Positions 46,319 to 58,881 of a stretch of 64,000 bases of DNA are shown here, one piece after another. Made by a program: the position numbers and the translations under genes. The stretch is from Gemmatimonadaceae bacterium (GTDB lineage Bacteria; Gemmatimonadota; Gemmatimonadetes; Gemmatimonadales; Gemmatimonadaceae), in NCBI GenBank assembly GCA_016720905.1, contig JADKJT010000029.1, positions 1 to 64,000 on the forward strand, read 5' to 3'. Under the pieces are notes generated by a model. It was not told where the DNA came from. It was given only the letters and a program-made list of their open reading frames with translations, and searched no databases. The stretch's first letter is position 1. Every line of letters starts with the position of its first letter.

Positions 46319-47059
46319 CGTTCCCAATATTCCGCTCGTCGTGCAACCCCGAGCGGGCCGTGCGGCCGATGCCATGCGGCCGGTGTCACTCGAGCGCGGC
46401 GCCGTGCACAACGCCGAGGGCTCCTGCCTGGTGAGTTTCGGTGGCACGCGCGTGCTGTGCGCCGCCTCGGTGGAGGATGGTGTGCCCGGGTGGCGCCGTG
46501 GTCGCGGCGAAGGATGGATGACGGCCGAGTATGCGATGCTGCCGCGCGCCACGCGCACGCGAACGAATCGCGAGCGACAACAAGTGGGAGGCGCACGCAG
46601 GAGATTCAACGACTCATCGGCCGCAGCGTCCGCGCCATGCTGGATGATTTCCGTTTCGGCGAATTCACCGTGAAGATTGATTGCGACGTGCTCGAAGCGG
46701 ACGGCGGCACGCGCACAGCGGCCATTACCGGGGCCTGCGTGGCCGTGATCGATGCGTTCGACTGGATGGTCGCGTCGGGTCGGGTCGCCGCATCGCCGGT
46801 GAAGCGGCGCGTGGCGGCCGTCAGCGTCGGAGTCATTGACGGCGCGCCGCGCCTTGACCTCGACTATGAGGAGGACGTGCGCGCTGATGTGGACATGAAC
46901 GTCGTGATGAGCAGTGAAGGACGTTTCGTGGAGGTGCAGGGGACTGGCGAGAACGGCACGTTCGATCGCGACGAACTGAATGCGTTACTCGACATCGCGG
47001 TGCGCGGCATCACGTCGCTCGATGCGGCACAACGCTTCGTTCTTGACGCGGTGCGGTGA
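46311..47059 (+). pseudogene. rph: Ribonuclease PH, one frameshift
   Basis: Phosphorolytic 3' exonuclease that trims tRNA precursors. GTG start at 46311. N-terminal part MRPVSLERGAVHNAEGSCLV, WMTAEYAMLPRATRTRTNRE. Around 46590 the frame is lost by one base (GGAGGCGCACGCAG where an extra C would give G-R-T-Q-E-I). It continues TQEIQRLIGRSVRAM, DCDVLEADGGTRTAAITGA and ends LDAVR at 47059. Otherwise complete, about 249 residues. A sequence error is likely. Confidence 0.82.
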
Positions 47060-47716
47060 TGGTGAGCGATCGTCCGACGGTCCTGCTGGCCACGCGCAAT
47101 GTCGGCAAGCGGCGCGAGTTGGTGCCGTTGCTGGCGGCGGTCGGCCTCGATGCGGAGACACTGGAGGACGCGGAACTGGCTGAGACGGATGATGAGGACG
47201 CAGTGGAAAGTGGTGATACGTTCGAGGCGAATGCGCTGGCCAAGGCGCGGTGGTTTCATCGGCGGAGTGGCGGTCGTGTCGTGGTGGCCGATGATTCCGG
47301 TCTCGAGGTGGAGGCGCTCGATGGAGCGCCGGGGGTGCGCAGCAAACGCTGGGCGGCCCGTTGCGATCTCGAGGGCGCGGCGCTTGATGATGCGAACAAC
47401 GAGTACCTGCTACAGATGTTGTCGGCGGCGGAGCGCGCGGGCCGTCCCAGTCGTCGCGCGCGCTTTGTGTGTGCGGCGGCATGCGTGTGGTCGGGCGGGG
47501 AGTTGGTGGTGCGCGGATCGACAGACGGCGTGATTGCGCGCGCGTCGGGGCGCGGGTGGATTCGGGTACGATCCGTACTTTCTCTCGGATGACCTTGGAG
47601 CGACGTTTGCTGAGGCGACGACGCAAGCGAAGTCAGCGGTCAGTCATCGTGGCCGGGCATTCGCGCTGCTGGTGCAGGAGATGCAGGCGCGTGCATTGCG
47701 CGCGGAATTCCTGTGA
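47059..47716 (+). pseudogene. rdgB: dITP/XTP pyrophosphatase RdgB, one frameshift
   Basis: House-cleaning nucleotide phosphohydrolase that removes dITP, ITP and XTP. It starts MVSDRPTVLLATRNVGKRRE (TxNxxK motif), then TFEANALAKARWF and VVADDSGLEVEALDGAPGV. The frame is lost near 47553 within a GC-rich run; GGFGYDPYFL, then ATFAEATTQAKSAVSHRG, continue in another frame to a stop at 47716. About 218 residues. It overlaps the rph stop by one base. rph-rdgB is a common pair. Confidence 0.82.
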
Positions 47717-47733
47717 CTGGCCCTTGATGGCGG

Positions 47734-47762
47734 TTGACCCACGGGGCCGTCGGCGATACAAT
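47734..47762 (+). promoter_or_regulatory. Promoter of the tRNA-Pro/Arg/Lys cluster
   Basis: -35 TTGACC (47734-47739), exactly 17 bases, -10 TACAAT (47757-47762), a near-consensus sigma70 promoter, 53 bases before the first tRNA. The predicted start is near 47769. Confidence 0.75.
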
Positions 47763-47814
47763 ACGCGGCTGTAGTGGGACGCAGTTGCGGGACTGGTACG
47801 CCGTCGGCGACCAG

Positions 47815-47888
47815 CGGGGCGTAGCGTAGCCCGGTATCGCGCCTGCTTTGGGAGCAGGAGGTCGCCGGTTCGAATCCGGCCGCCCCGA
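47815..47888 (+). tRNA. tRNA-Pro (UGG)
   Basis: 74 bases. Acceptor stem CGGGGCG with CGCCCCG, anticodon arm CCTGC-TTTGGGA-GCAGG giving anticodon TGG, T-arm with GGTTCGAATCC, discriminator A. CCA is not encoded. Confidence 0.96.
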
Positions 47889-47960
47889 TGAGCTCGTGTA
47901 GGGCAGGTGAAGCAGGTGACCGTGGGGCTTCCCGTTGGGAAGGGCCAGCGGCGGAGGTAG

Positions 47961-48034
47961 GCGCCAGTAGCTCAGGTGGATAGAGCGGCAGCCTTCTAAG
48001 CTGCGGGTCGGGGGTTCGAGTCCCTCCTGGCGCG
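47961..48034 (+). tRNA. tRNA-Arg (UCU)
   Basis: 74 bases. Acceptor stem GCGCCAG with CTGGCGC, anticodon arm GCAGC-CTTCTAA-GCTGC giving anticodon TCT, T-loop GGTTCGAGTCC, discriminator G. CCA is not encoded. It is 72 bases after tRNA-Pro; the spacer has a GCTTCCC/GGGAAG hairpin. Confidence 0.96.
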
Positions 48035-48041
48035 TACGACA

Positions 48042-48146
48042 GTACTTGGTACTTGGTACTTGGTACTTGGTACTTGGTACTTGGTACTTGGTACTTGGTA
48101 CTTGGTACTTGGTACTTGGTACTTGGTACTTGGTACTTGGTACTTA
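48042..48146. repeat. Tandem heptanucleotide repeat GTACTTG, 14 copies plus one imperfect
   Basis: Fourteen exact head-to-tail copies of GTACTTG (48042-48139) followed by GTACTTA (48140-48146), filling the gap between tRNA-Arg and tRNA-Lys. It is inside the presumed tRNA transcript, has no coding role and is AT-richer than the surroundings. Copy number is probably variable (slippage) and may be uncertain in the assembly. Confidence 0.95.
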
Positions 48147-48150
48147 GTTA

Positions 48151-48222
48151 GCACCCTTAGCTCAATGGTAGAGCAGCTGACTCTTAATCAGTAGGTTGAT
48201 GGTTCAAGTCCATCAGGGTGCA
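48151..48222 (+). tRNA. tRNA-Lys (CUU)
   Basis: 72 bases. Acceptor stem GCACCCT with AGGGTGC, anticodon loop CTCTTAA giving anticodon CTT, T-arm GGTTCAAGTCC, discriminator A. CCA is not encoded. Confidence 0.95.
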
Positions 48223-48466
48223 CTACCGGCCGCTATCGAGGGGCCGAGGGGATCGCGGTGAGTGGGGAGGAATCGGGATCCTGGAGTAAGCGCGTCGCGG
48301 TGAGGCTATCGCGATGTGTGGTGGAAAGGGGTCTTGCGCGGATGGGGCGCGCCGGATAACTTCGCCACCCCTTCGCCGGACGGGTAGCCCCGCAACGATG
48401 ATTGCGAGCGAGCTGCAGACCGGATGAGGTGCTTTCACGAACTTCACAGGAAGTCGTGACGAGGCC

Positions 48467-48495
48467 TTGACTCGGCGGAGACAGCAGGTTAAATA
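48467..48495 (+). promoter_or_regulatory. Possible rRNA operon promoter
   Basis: -35 TTGACT (48467-48472) and an AT-rich -10 region TTAAATA (48489-48495), spacing 16-17 bases. It is upstream of the boxA-like site and about 255 bases before 16S. Confidence 0.5.
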
Positions 48496-48585
48496 GTAAG
48501 TCTGCCGGTCAAACGGCGGCAAAACATAAGAAGCTAAGTCGCGCAGCCGCAAGCGGTTGCGAGGTCTTTAGAAGGGCAGCAGCAA

Positions 48586-48598
48586 CGCTTTTTGACAA
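48586..48598 (+). promoter_or_regulatory. boxA-like antitermination site before 16S
   Basis: CGCTTTTTGACAA resembles the boxA consensus TGCTCTTTGACAA and recurs almost identically in the 16S-23S spacer (50387-50401). It is the expected NusB/NusE loading site on the nascent rRNA. Confidence 0.65.
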
Positions 48599-48749
48599 TC
48601 GAAGTCGAGATCGAAGGATATGCGAGGCGGTTTCTATGACCTGCGGCTCCATCAGGGTTGCAGCGAGAAAGAATATCTGATGATGTAATTATGTGATTCG
48701 GCGCTTGACTCTTTCGGGAGTCGCGTTGAAGAGCCTTTCGAACAATCCA

Positions 48750-53550
<4,801 letters not shown>

Positions 53551-53796
53551 CCCATGGTTTTTCCATGGGGCACAAGAATTCCGCAAAATATGCGAAGTCA
53601 TGCTTCGATCGTCCGAAAGACGACGAAGCCCCATGATCACTCCCATCCGTTTGTCAGATTGCAATCACTTTTGCAGTTTGTCGCACAACGGAAGAATCGC
53701 ACCAGAGCAATAGCGACGCGTCAGCGGAGCGTTGTCATGGAAGATTGAATCGGCTTCACCGATTCAATCCCAGCGATTTTTCCTTCGGAAAAATCG
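53551..53796. other. 23S-5S spacer with two strong hairpins
   Basis: Contains two adjacent perfect hairpins: 11 bp GATTGAATCGG/CCGATTCAATC (53743-53769, loop CTTCA) and 14 bp (53770-53783 with 53787-53800, loop TTC) whose 3' arm ends in the first bases of 5S. They are probably RNase processing stems; no gene is seen. Confidence 0.7.
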
Positions 53797-53911
53797 CTGG
53801 CAACTAGAGCGCTTGGGCCACACCCGTTCCCATCCCGAACACGGTCGTTAAGCCAAGCAGCGCCAATGGTACTCCGGTCGAGAGACCGCGGGAGAGTAGG
53901 CCGTTGCCGGC
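53797..53911 (+). rRNA. rrf: 5S ribosomal RNA
   Basis: About 115 bases. Terminal stem GGCAAC (53799-53804) with GTTGCC (53903-53908). Core CCACACCCGTTCCCATCCCG, then AACACGG, and the 3' half GGGAGAGTAGG are typical 5S. Exact ends are estimated from the stem. Confidence 0.93.
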
Positions 53912-53918
53912 ACCTTTT

Positions 53919-53958
53919 CGAAGCCCCCGTCACCTAGTGGCGGGGGCTTCGTCGTTTC
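53919..53958 (+). terminator. rRNA operon terminator
   Basis: Stem GAAGCCCCCG (53920-53929) with CGGGGGCTTC (53941-53950), extended inside by T-G and CAC/GTG pairs around a CTA loop, then GTCGTTT. It lies eight bases after 5S. Confidence 0.8.
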
Positions 53959-54055
53959 CGTACCTTCCCCGCCGATTCTCAGGGCGTCTTGCTCGCGCGG
54001 CTTCTCGCGCTCACGCCGAATCGATCCGATAGCCAGAACTGCTCATGTGCGTCAG

Positions 54056-54934
54056 ATGACCAAGGCCGGGATTGTCACCGTCGCCGGATTCCCCAATGCC
54101 GGCAAGTCCACGCTCCTCAATCGCCTCGTCGGCGAGAAGCTCGCGATCACCTCGCCCAAAGCCCAGTCCACCAGGCATCGCGTCGTTGGCATTCGCACTG
54201 CGGACAATGCCCAGATGGTGATTCTCGACACGCCCGGGCTGCTGGAACCGCGCGATACCCTGCACACCGCCATGCGGCACGCGGCACTCGGCGCCGTGCG
54301 CGATGCCGATGTCCTCGTGCACGTGGTCGATGCCTCGTCAACCATTCCCGAATCGTTTCAGATCGCCGCCGGACTGGACCGCGCTCCGCGCGCGCCGATC
54401 GTGCTGGCGCTTAACAAATCCGATCTGCTTGACGAGGAAACCCGGTCTCGCCTGCTTACTTGGCATCCCAATGCCGTATTGCTCTCGGCCGTGAGTGGCG
54501 AGGGCGTCGATGCGTTGGTGACTCGCATCACCAGTAGCTTGCCGGAGAGTCCCTATCTCTATCCCGACGACGAACTCTCCACTCAGCCCGTGCGGTTCTT
54601 CTGTGCCGAGTTGGTGCGCGAGACGGCCTTGGAGCAACTCGGTGATGAATTGCCGCACGCACTCGCGTGTGAGATCGAAGAGTATCGCGAGAATGCGTCA
54701 CCACTGTACATTCGGGCGGTCTTGCATGTGGAACGCGACAGCCAGAAACGAATCGTGATCGGAGCCAATGGACAGCAGATCAAGAAACTTGGCAAAGCCG
54801 CTCGTGAGAAAATCGAGCGGCTCGTTGGACAACCCGTCTATCTCGATCTCTGGGTGAAAGTGCTCGCGAATTGGCGTAAGAATCCAGGCGCCGTGCGACG
54901 CCTGGGGTACGGCGACCCCACTGGTCGCTCGTGA
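54056..54934 (+). CDS. era: GTPase Era
   Basis: GTPase with a KH domain that checks 16S 3' end maturation. 292 residues from ATG 54056; an upstream GTG at 54047 is equally in frame. G1 GFPNAGKSTLLNRLVG, G3 DTPG, G4 NKSD, then the C-terminal KH (LHVERDSQKRIVIGANGQQI then KKLGKAAREKIE). Located just after the rRNA operon, which fits its role. It overlaps the next gene by four bases. Confidence 0.96.
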   Translation: MTKAGIVTVAGFPNAGKSTLLNRLVGEKLAITSPKAQSTRHRVVGIRTADNAQMVILDTPGLLEPRDTLHTAMRHAALGAVRDADVLVHVVDASSTIPESFQIAAGLDRAPRAPIVLALNKSDLLDEETRSRLLTWHPNAVLLSAVSGEGVDALVTRITSSLPESPYLYPDDELSTQPVRFFCAELVRETALEQLGDELPHALACEIEEYRENASPLYIRAVLHVERDSQKRIVIGANGQQIKKLGKAAREKIERLVGQPVYLDLWVKVLANWRKNPGAVRRLGYGDPTGRS

Positions 54935-55893
54935 TCTCACGGCTCCTGGTTGCGTTGCTGGCGCTGCTACTGGGTAGCGCGCCGGTACTGTCCGCCCAAT
55001 CCGGCGCACTGTTCCTTCTTGTGCCGTTCGGCGCGCGCGCGGTGTCCATGGGCGAGGCGATCAGCGCCGACACGACGCTGGGCTCAGAGGGCATCTGGTG
55101 GAATGCGGCTGCGCTTGCACGACTGCCGAGCAAGGAGGTCGCCTTGCACTATTCGCAGACGTTGCTCGCCAACAGCGTAATGGTCAGCGTCGCCGTGCCG
55201 TCCCGCATCTTCGGGACGCTGGCGCTGAGCGGCTACGACGTCAACTATGGCGATCAGCAGGCGACCGATCCGTTCAATGGGCAGCCGATAGGCGTGATCA
55301 GCAATCACAACTACCTGTTGGCGGCCTCGTATGCGACACCGGTAGGCAAGAGGCTCAGCCTTGGCGTGTCCTACAAATTCCTGGTGCTACGATTCGCCTG
55401 CAGTGGTGCATGTGGCAACACTCCGGTACTTTCGGGCAAGACGAGTGCACTCGACATGGGGGTCCAGTATGTGGTACCTACTGCATTCCCACTGACCCTC
55501 GGGTTCTCGGCAAGAAACATCGGCCCGGCGTTGCAGATCAAGGACAAGCCGCAGGCCGATCCGCTGCCCTTGGTCATTCAGGGCGGAGTCATGAGCCGAC
55601 TGCCGATTGCGTCGCTAAAAGCTGCCGGTGCCTCACTGGACGTGAGCGCCGACATCCTGAAGGCCGACGCCCTCGGCGGGACCAATATCGGAATTGGCGC
55701 GTCGCTGGGCTATCAAGACCAGTACTTCCTCCGCGCCGGCTACAAGCGGCAACAGGGCGACGGCAGCGGGCCATCCATCGGCATCGGATTGCAGCGCGGC
55801 GCACTGGGAATCGATTTATCTCGCCGTTTCGATCGACTCTCCGCGCAGCTTGGTGAGACGCCTACCTACATCACGTTACGGGGGCGCTTCTAA
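54931..55893 (+). CDS. PorV/PorQ-type (UPF0164) outer-membrane beta-barrel protein
   Basis: 320 residues, GTG start, signal peptide LLVALLALLLGSAPVLSAQS. Then FLLVPFGARAVSMGEAISAD and SEGIWWNAAALARL, the PorV/UPF0164 signature (GARAxSMGxA, WNPAGLA). Alternating strands follow and the protein ends YITLRGRF with an aromatic C-terminus, as outer-membrane barrels do. PorV proteins in Bacteroidetes belong to type IX secretion; nothing else here shows that system. Confidence 0.82.
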   Translation: MISRLLVALLALLLGSAPVLSAQSGALFLLVPFGARAVSMGEAISADTTLGSEGIWWNAAALARLPSKEVALHYSQTLLANSVMVSVAVPSRIFGTLALSGYDVNYGDQQATDPFNGQPIGVISNHNYLLAASYATPVGKRLSLGVSYKFLVLRFACSGACGNTPVLSGKTSALDMGVQYVVPTAFPLTLGFSARNIGPALQIKDKPQADPLPLVIQGGVMSRLPIASLKAAGASLDVSADILKADALGGTNIGIGASLGYQDQYFLRAGYKRQQGDGSGPSIGIGLQRGALGIDLSRRFDRLSAQLGETPTYITLRGRF

Positions 55894-56873
55894 TGCGGGG
55901 CGCCCGCTTAAGGGTGCTGGCTTTCGCCCTGATCCTGGGCGTTGCTGGGAAGACCGGGGCGCAGTCGATTGCCGCGCCGGTGGCGCTCGCCCCCCGTCGA
56001 TGGCCCGTCACGCCGTCCGTCACGCCGTCCGTCCCGTGGGGCGGCGCGACCGAGGCGGACGCTGCGGTCACCTCGGTCGAGCCCTTCTCATCGATCGCAA
56101 CCCGACGGACCGCAGTGGGGGGTCGCACCAGCGCGGCGCCGTGGTGGGCGCCGGTTTCATCTGCGATCGTGCCGGGCTCTGGGCAGTTCGCGTTGGGTCA
56201 GCAGCGTAGCGTGGCGTATCTGGTCGCCGAGGGATATCTGGTGTTACAGGCACACGCGGCGCAGCGCGACGGGAATCGTGACCGCGACGAATATCGTGTG
56301 CTGGCGTCGGATGTGGCGAGACGGGCGTTCGCTACGTCTCGGCCGATCGGCACATGGGAATACTACGAGTCGATGGAGAAGTTCAACGAAAGTGGCGTGT
56401 TCGACAGAGCGCCCGGCGGAGCAGTGGACCCGGAAACCGATCAGAACACGTATAATGGATCCCGATGGAGACTGGCGCGCGAAACCTATTGGCGGGATCC
56501 GGACGCAGCGCCACCGACGTCCAGTCCTGAGTATCAGCGGGCGCTTGCGGTGTACACGGCCGAGGCGGTGCGCGATGAGTTCCGCTGGAGCTGGCGGGAC
56601 GCCCAGTTGCAGCGCGATGTCTATGTGCAGACCATCCGGAGCGCCAATCGCAGTTACCAGCGCGCGGTGAACATGCTTGGCCTGGTCGGTGCCAATCACC
56701 TGGCCAGCCTGATCGACGCCTATGTCACGGTTCGCGTCCGCCGCTTTGGTGGGGTTCGGGTGGCCGGTCTCCAGTTCGAGGGGGTCCACAGCTCAATCGC
56801 CCTGACTGGGGACCCGGCTGGCGCTCACGGTCAGATCGTGAGCATTCTCCGCTTCGTCCCGTCGCCGGACTGA
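55893..56873 (+). CDS. Exported protein with PGxGQ membrane motif (DUF5683-like)
   Basis: 326 residues. Signal peptide VLAFALILGVAGKTGAQS, then a Thr/Val/Pro-rich segment. WWAPVSSAIVPGSGQFALGQ, then YLVAEGYLVLQAHAA, repeats the PGxGQ-hydrophobic core seen at 39909-40493. The C-terminal half is helical, with several Tyr/Arg-rich segments (AVRDEFRWSWRDAQLQRD). Function unknown. It starts on the stop of the PorV-like gene, so it is probably co-expressed in the envelope. Confidence 0.65.
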   Translation: MRGARLRVLAFALILGVAGKTGAQSIAAPVALAPRRWPVTPSVTPSVPWGGATEADAAVTSVEPFSSIATRRTAVGGRTSAAPWWAPVSSAIVPGSGQFALGQQRSVAYLVAEGYLVLQAHAAQRDGNRDRDEYRVLASDVARRAFATSRPIGTWEYYESMEKFNESGVFDRAPGGAVDPETDQNTYNGSRWRLARETYWRDPDAAPPTSSPEYQRALAVYTAEAVRDEFRWSWRDAQLQRDVYVQTIRSANRSYQRAVNMLGLVGANHLASLIDAYVTVRVRRFGGVRVAGLQFEGVHSSIALTGDPAGAHGQIVSILRFVPSPD

Positions 56874-57022
56874 TCGGCCCGAGGCTCGATGCGTTGCCGA
56901 AGGTGACCGCCGTTACATCGTGGCGTCGGCCCCTGCATGATCGTCTGGAGACAGGGGTCTATTCGCGCGCGTCCGTTTCGGTCGCGTACGCGAGCCTGCG
57001 ACGCCGCACCCGCCATCTCCTC

Positions 57023-58054
57023 ATGACTGACCGCGCAATCAACGAGCAGACAGCGGTGCTGCTGACCATCGGTCAGCCGGCACCTGCCTGGTTGGCGGCA
57101 TGGTGGGAAACATTCGATGTACGAGTGCTGGAGCTTCCGGATGCCGGAGCGGTGTTGGCGGTGGCGTTGCGCACGCGTCCACGAGCCATCGTGCTGGACG
57201 GGCGAGGGCCCGAAGAGTGGCAGAATACCGTACTGGCGACCTGCCGTCAGCTCAAGCGCGATTCATACTCGGCGATCGTCCCGGTCGTCATGATTGTGCC
57301 GGCGCATCGCTTCGGCGAAGGCTTTGAGGCAGGCGCGGACGAAGTCCTGCGGGCGGACGTGGACGACTTCGAGGCGTTGGCCCGTTTGGCAACCATGATT
57401 CGGCGCAGCGACCGTGACACCGATGTCCATCCGTCCACCCGGCTGCCGGGCACCCGGGAAATCGAGGCGGAATTGGCTCGCCGCGTGGCGTCTGGTGAAC
57501 GGTTTGCGGCGTGCTACGCCGATCTTGACTATTTCAAGGAATTCAATGATCGCTATGGCTACCACAATGGCGACCAGGTCATCAGACTCCTCGCCAGAAT
57601 CCTCCACGACGTGGTGAAGGGTCTGTGCGAAGAAAGCGGCTTCGTCGGGCACATCGGCGGTGATGACTTCCTCTGTGCGGTCCCCATCGCGGCCATGCCG
57701 CGGGTCTGCGACGAGATCATCCGGGTGTTTGACGAATTGATCCCGTTGCAGTATTCCGAGCAGGACCGACGCGTGGGATATTTCTTCGGCAAGGATCGCC
57801 GGGGTCAGCTGCATCGGGTGCCGCTGATGACCCTATCAGTTGGCGTCGTCACCAATCAGCGCCGCCGCTTCACGCGAGCGGTCGAGGTCAGCGAGTTGGC
57901 TACGGAAATGAAGAGCTACGCAAAAACGCTACCGGGATCAGTATGGGCGGTGGATCGTCGCCGAGATGAGCCGTCGACCCCCATGGCGAGTGCGCCTGGC
58001 GTCGAGCTGCTCCGCGACCGCAACGGACTCCGCAGCGGGGGAGTGGGCCAATGA
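57023..58054 (+). CDS. Receiver-like domain plus GGDDF (diguanylate cyclase-type) protein
   Basis: 343 residues from ATG 57023; the frame is open to 56894 but the first 43 residues are not domain-like. N-terminal receiver-type fold with Asp in RAIVLDGRGPEEW and an ADEVLRADVDDFEALARLA end. The C-terminal GGDEF domain has FAACYADLDYFKEFNDRYGY, then HIGGDDFLCAV, where GGDEF is GGDDF. No RxxD inhibitory site precedes it. It is either an active c-di-GMP synthase with an unusual motif or a degenerate sensor. It overlaps the zinc-ribbon gene by four bases. Confidence 0.8.
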   Translation: MTDRAINEQTAVLLTIGQPAPAWLAAWWETFDVRVLELPDAGAVLAVALRTRPRAIVLDGRGPEEWQNTVLATCRQLKRDSYSAIVPVVMIVPAHRFGEGFEAGADEVLRADVDDFEALARLATMIRRSDRDTDVHPSTRLPGTREIEAELARRVASGERFAACYADLDYFKEFNDRYGYHNGDQVIRLLARILHDVVKGLCEESGFVGHIGGDDFLCAVPIAAMPRVCDEIIRVFDELIPLQYSEQDRRVGYFFGKDRRGQLHRVPLMTLSVGVVTNQRRRFTRAVEVSELATEMKSYAKTLPGSVWAVDRRRDEPSTPMASAPGVELLRDRNGLRSGGVGQ

Positions 58055-58749
58055 CCGTCTCATGCCCGGATTGCCGATCGGTCTTTCGCGTGGACCCGGC
58101 CAAAGTGCCGGCCACCGGCGTACGCGCCAGATGTTCGGTGTGCGGTGGCGTGATCGCCATTGCCGGAGGAACCCTTCCGGTCTCCGTGACACCCGCCTCA
58201 CTCAGCGCGGTTTCATCGACGACGGCCGGATCGACTCGCCCGGCCTATCCGACGCCGCAACGACCGTATACGCCCGCGGCGATGCCAGTGCCGCCGGTTG
58301 CGTCCGGGGTAGCGCCTTCAATCATGACGCCGCCCGCTCCAGCGCGACTGCCAACGGCAACGCCGGCGTTCAATCCGGTCGCGTCTCCAACGCCCCATTC
58401 GGTCGCCATCTCAACCCCGCCATCTCCGGCCGTCGCATTGCCGGTGTCGATGCCGACCCCGTCGGCGACTCCTACTCCACGGCGATCAATCAATCCGTTC
58501 CTCAACGCGGACCCGGGGCAGCGCTCCCGTCGTCTGGCGCGGGCGCTGGTGTCTGACCTGGTCGCCTACCATCCGCAGAAGCGCGAAGAAGGGCTCCGCG
58601 ACGGAACGCTGCGTCAGCTCTTTCGCGAAGACATCAAGAAGAGCTACGAGGAGTATGTCGAGCAAGTCGGACGGGAAACGGCCGAAAACTCGCCGCACTT
58701 CCAGGAAGCCCTCAACGAGATCCTCGGGTCAGGGCGAAAGCTCTTCTGA
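58051..58749 (+). CDS. Zinc-ribbon (MJ0042-type) protein
   Basis: 232 residues. The N-terminal zinc ribbon SCPDCRSVFRVDPAKVP, then CSVCGG, has two CxxC pairs. The middle (about 55-150) is a Pro/Ala/Thr/Ser-rich linker; the C-terminal 75 residues form a helical domain (RRLARALVSDLVAYHPQKRE then EGLRDGTLRQLFREDIKKSY). No known catalytic motif. Its coupling to the GGDDF gene suggests a shared regulatory role, which is inference. Confidence 0.75.
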   Translation: MTVSCPDCRSVFRVDPAKVPATGVRARCSVCGGVIAIAGGTLPVSVTPASLSAVSSTTAGSTRPAYPTPQRPYTPAAMPVPPVASGVAPSIMTPPAPARLPTATPAFNPVASPTPHSVAISTPPSPAVALPVSMPTPSATPTPRRSINPFLNADPGQRSRRLARALVSDLVAYHPQKREEGLRDGTLRQLFREDIKKSYEEYVEQVGRETAENSPHFQEALNEILGSGRKLF

Positions 58750-58833
58750 CATCGGCGCATTCGAGGGACCCGCTGGATGCCAGCGGGTGTCTCGGGTAGC
58801 TTCCAAGTACATCGAGCGATGACCATTTCTCGG

Positions 58834-58868
58834 GCCGCTCTCCAGCGCGGAGAGCGGCTCGCGTTTTT
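58834..58868 (+). terminator. Hairpin with T-run just upstream of prfB (weak terminator)
   Basis: Stem GCCGCTCTC (58834-58842) with GAGAGCGGC (58850-58858), seven-base loop, five bases, then TTTTT (58864-58868). It ends 13 bases before the prfB ATG. Another perfect 9-bp hairpin (58768-58776 with 58780-58788) lies further upstream. The gap before the T-run makes termination weak; it may end the zinc-ribbon transcript or attenuate prfB. Confidence 0.45.
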
Positions 58869-58881
58869 CGTGGAGGCGGGC

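Larger units (their letters stand above)
48223..48749. other. 16S rRNA leader region
   Basis: 527 bases with no protein gene. It carries a possible rRNA promoter (48467-48495), a boxA-like element (48586-48598) and small palindromes such as GACTC-TTTCGG-GAGTC near 48704-48720. The region could also be read through from the tRNA cluster. Confidence 0.7.

Noticed and set aside
48042..48146. CRISPR array
   Set aside because: The repeat unit is seven bases with no spacers, and no cas gene is near; it is a simple tandem repeat.
54931..55893. Evidence for a type IX secretion system from the PorV-like protein
   Set aside because: Only the PorV/UPF0164 fold is seen; no gld/por genes or C-terminal sorting domains are in the window, so the system cannot be claimed.
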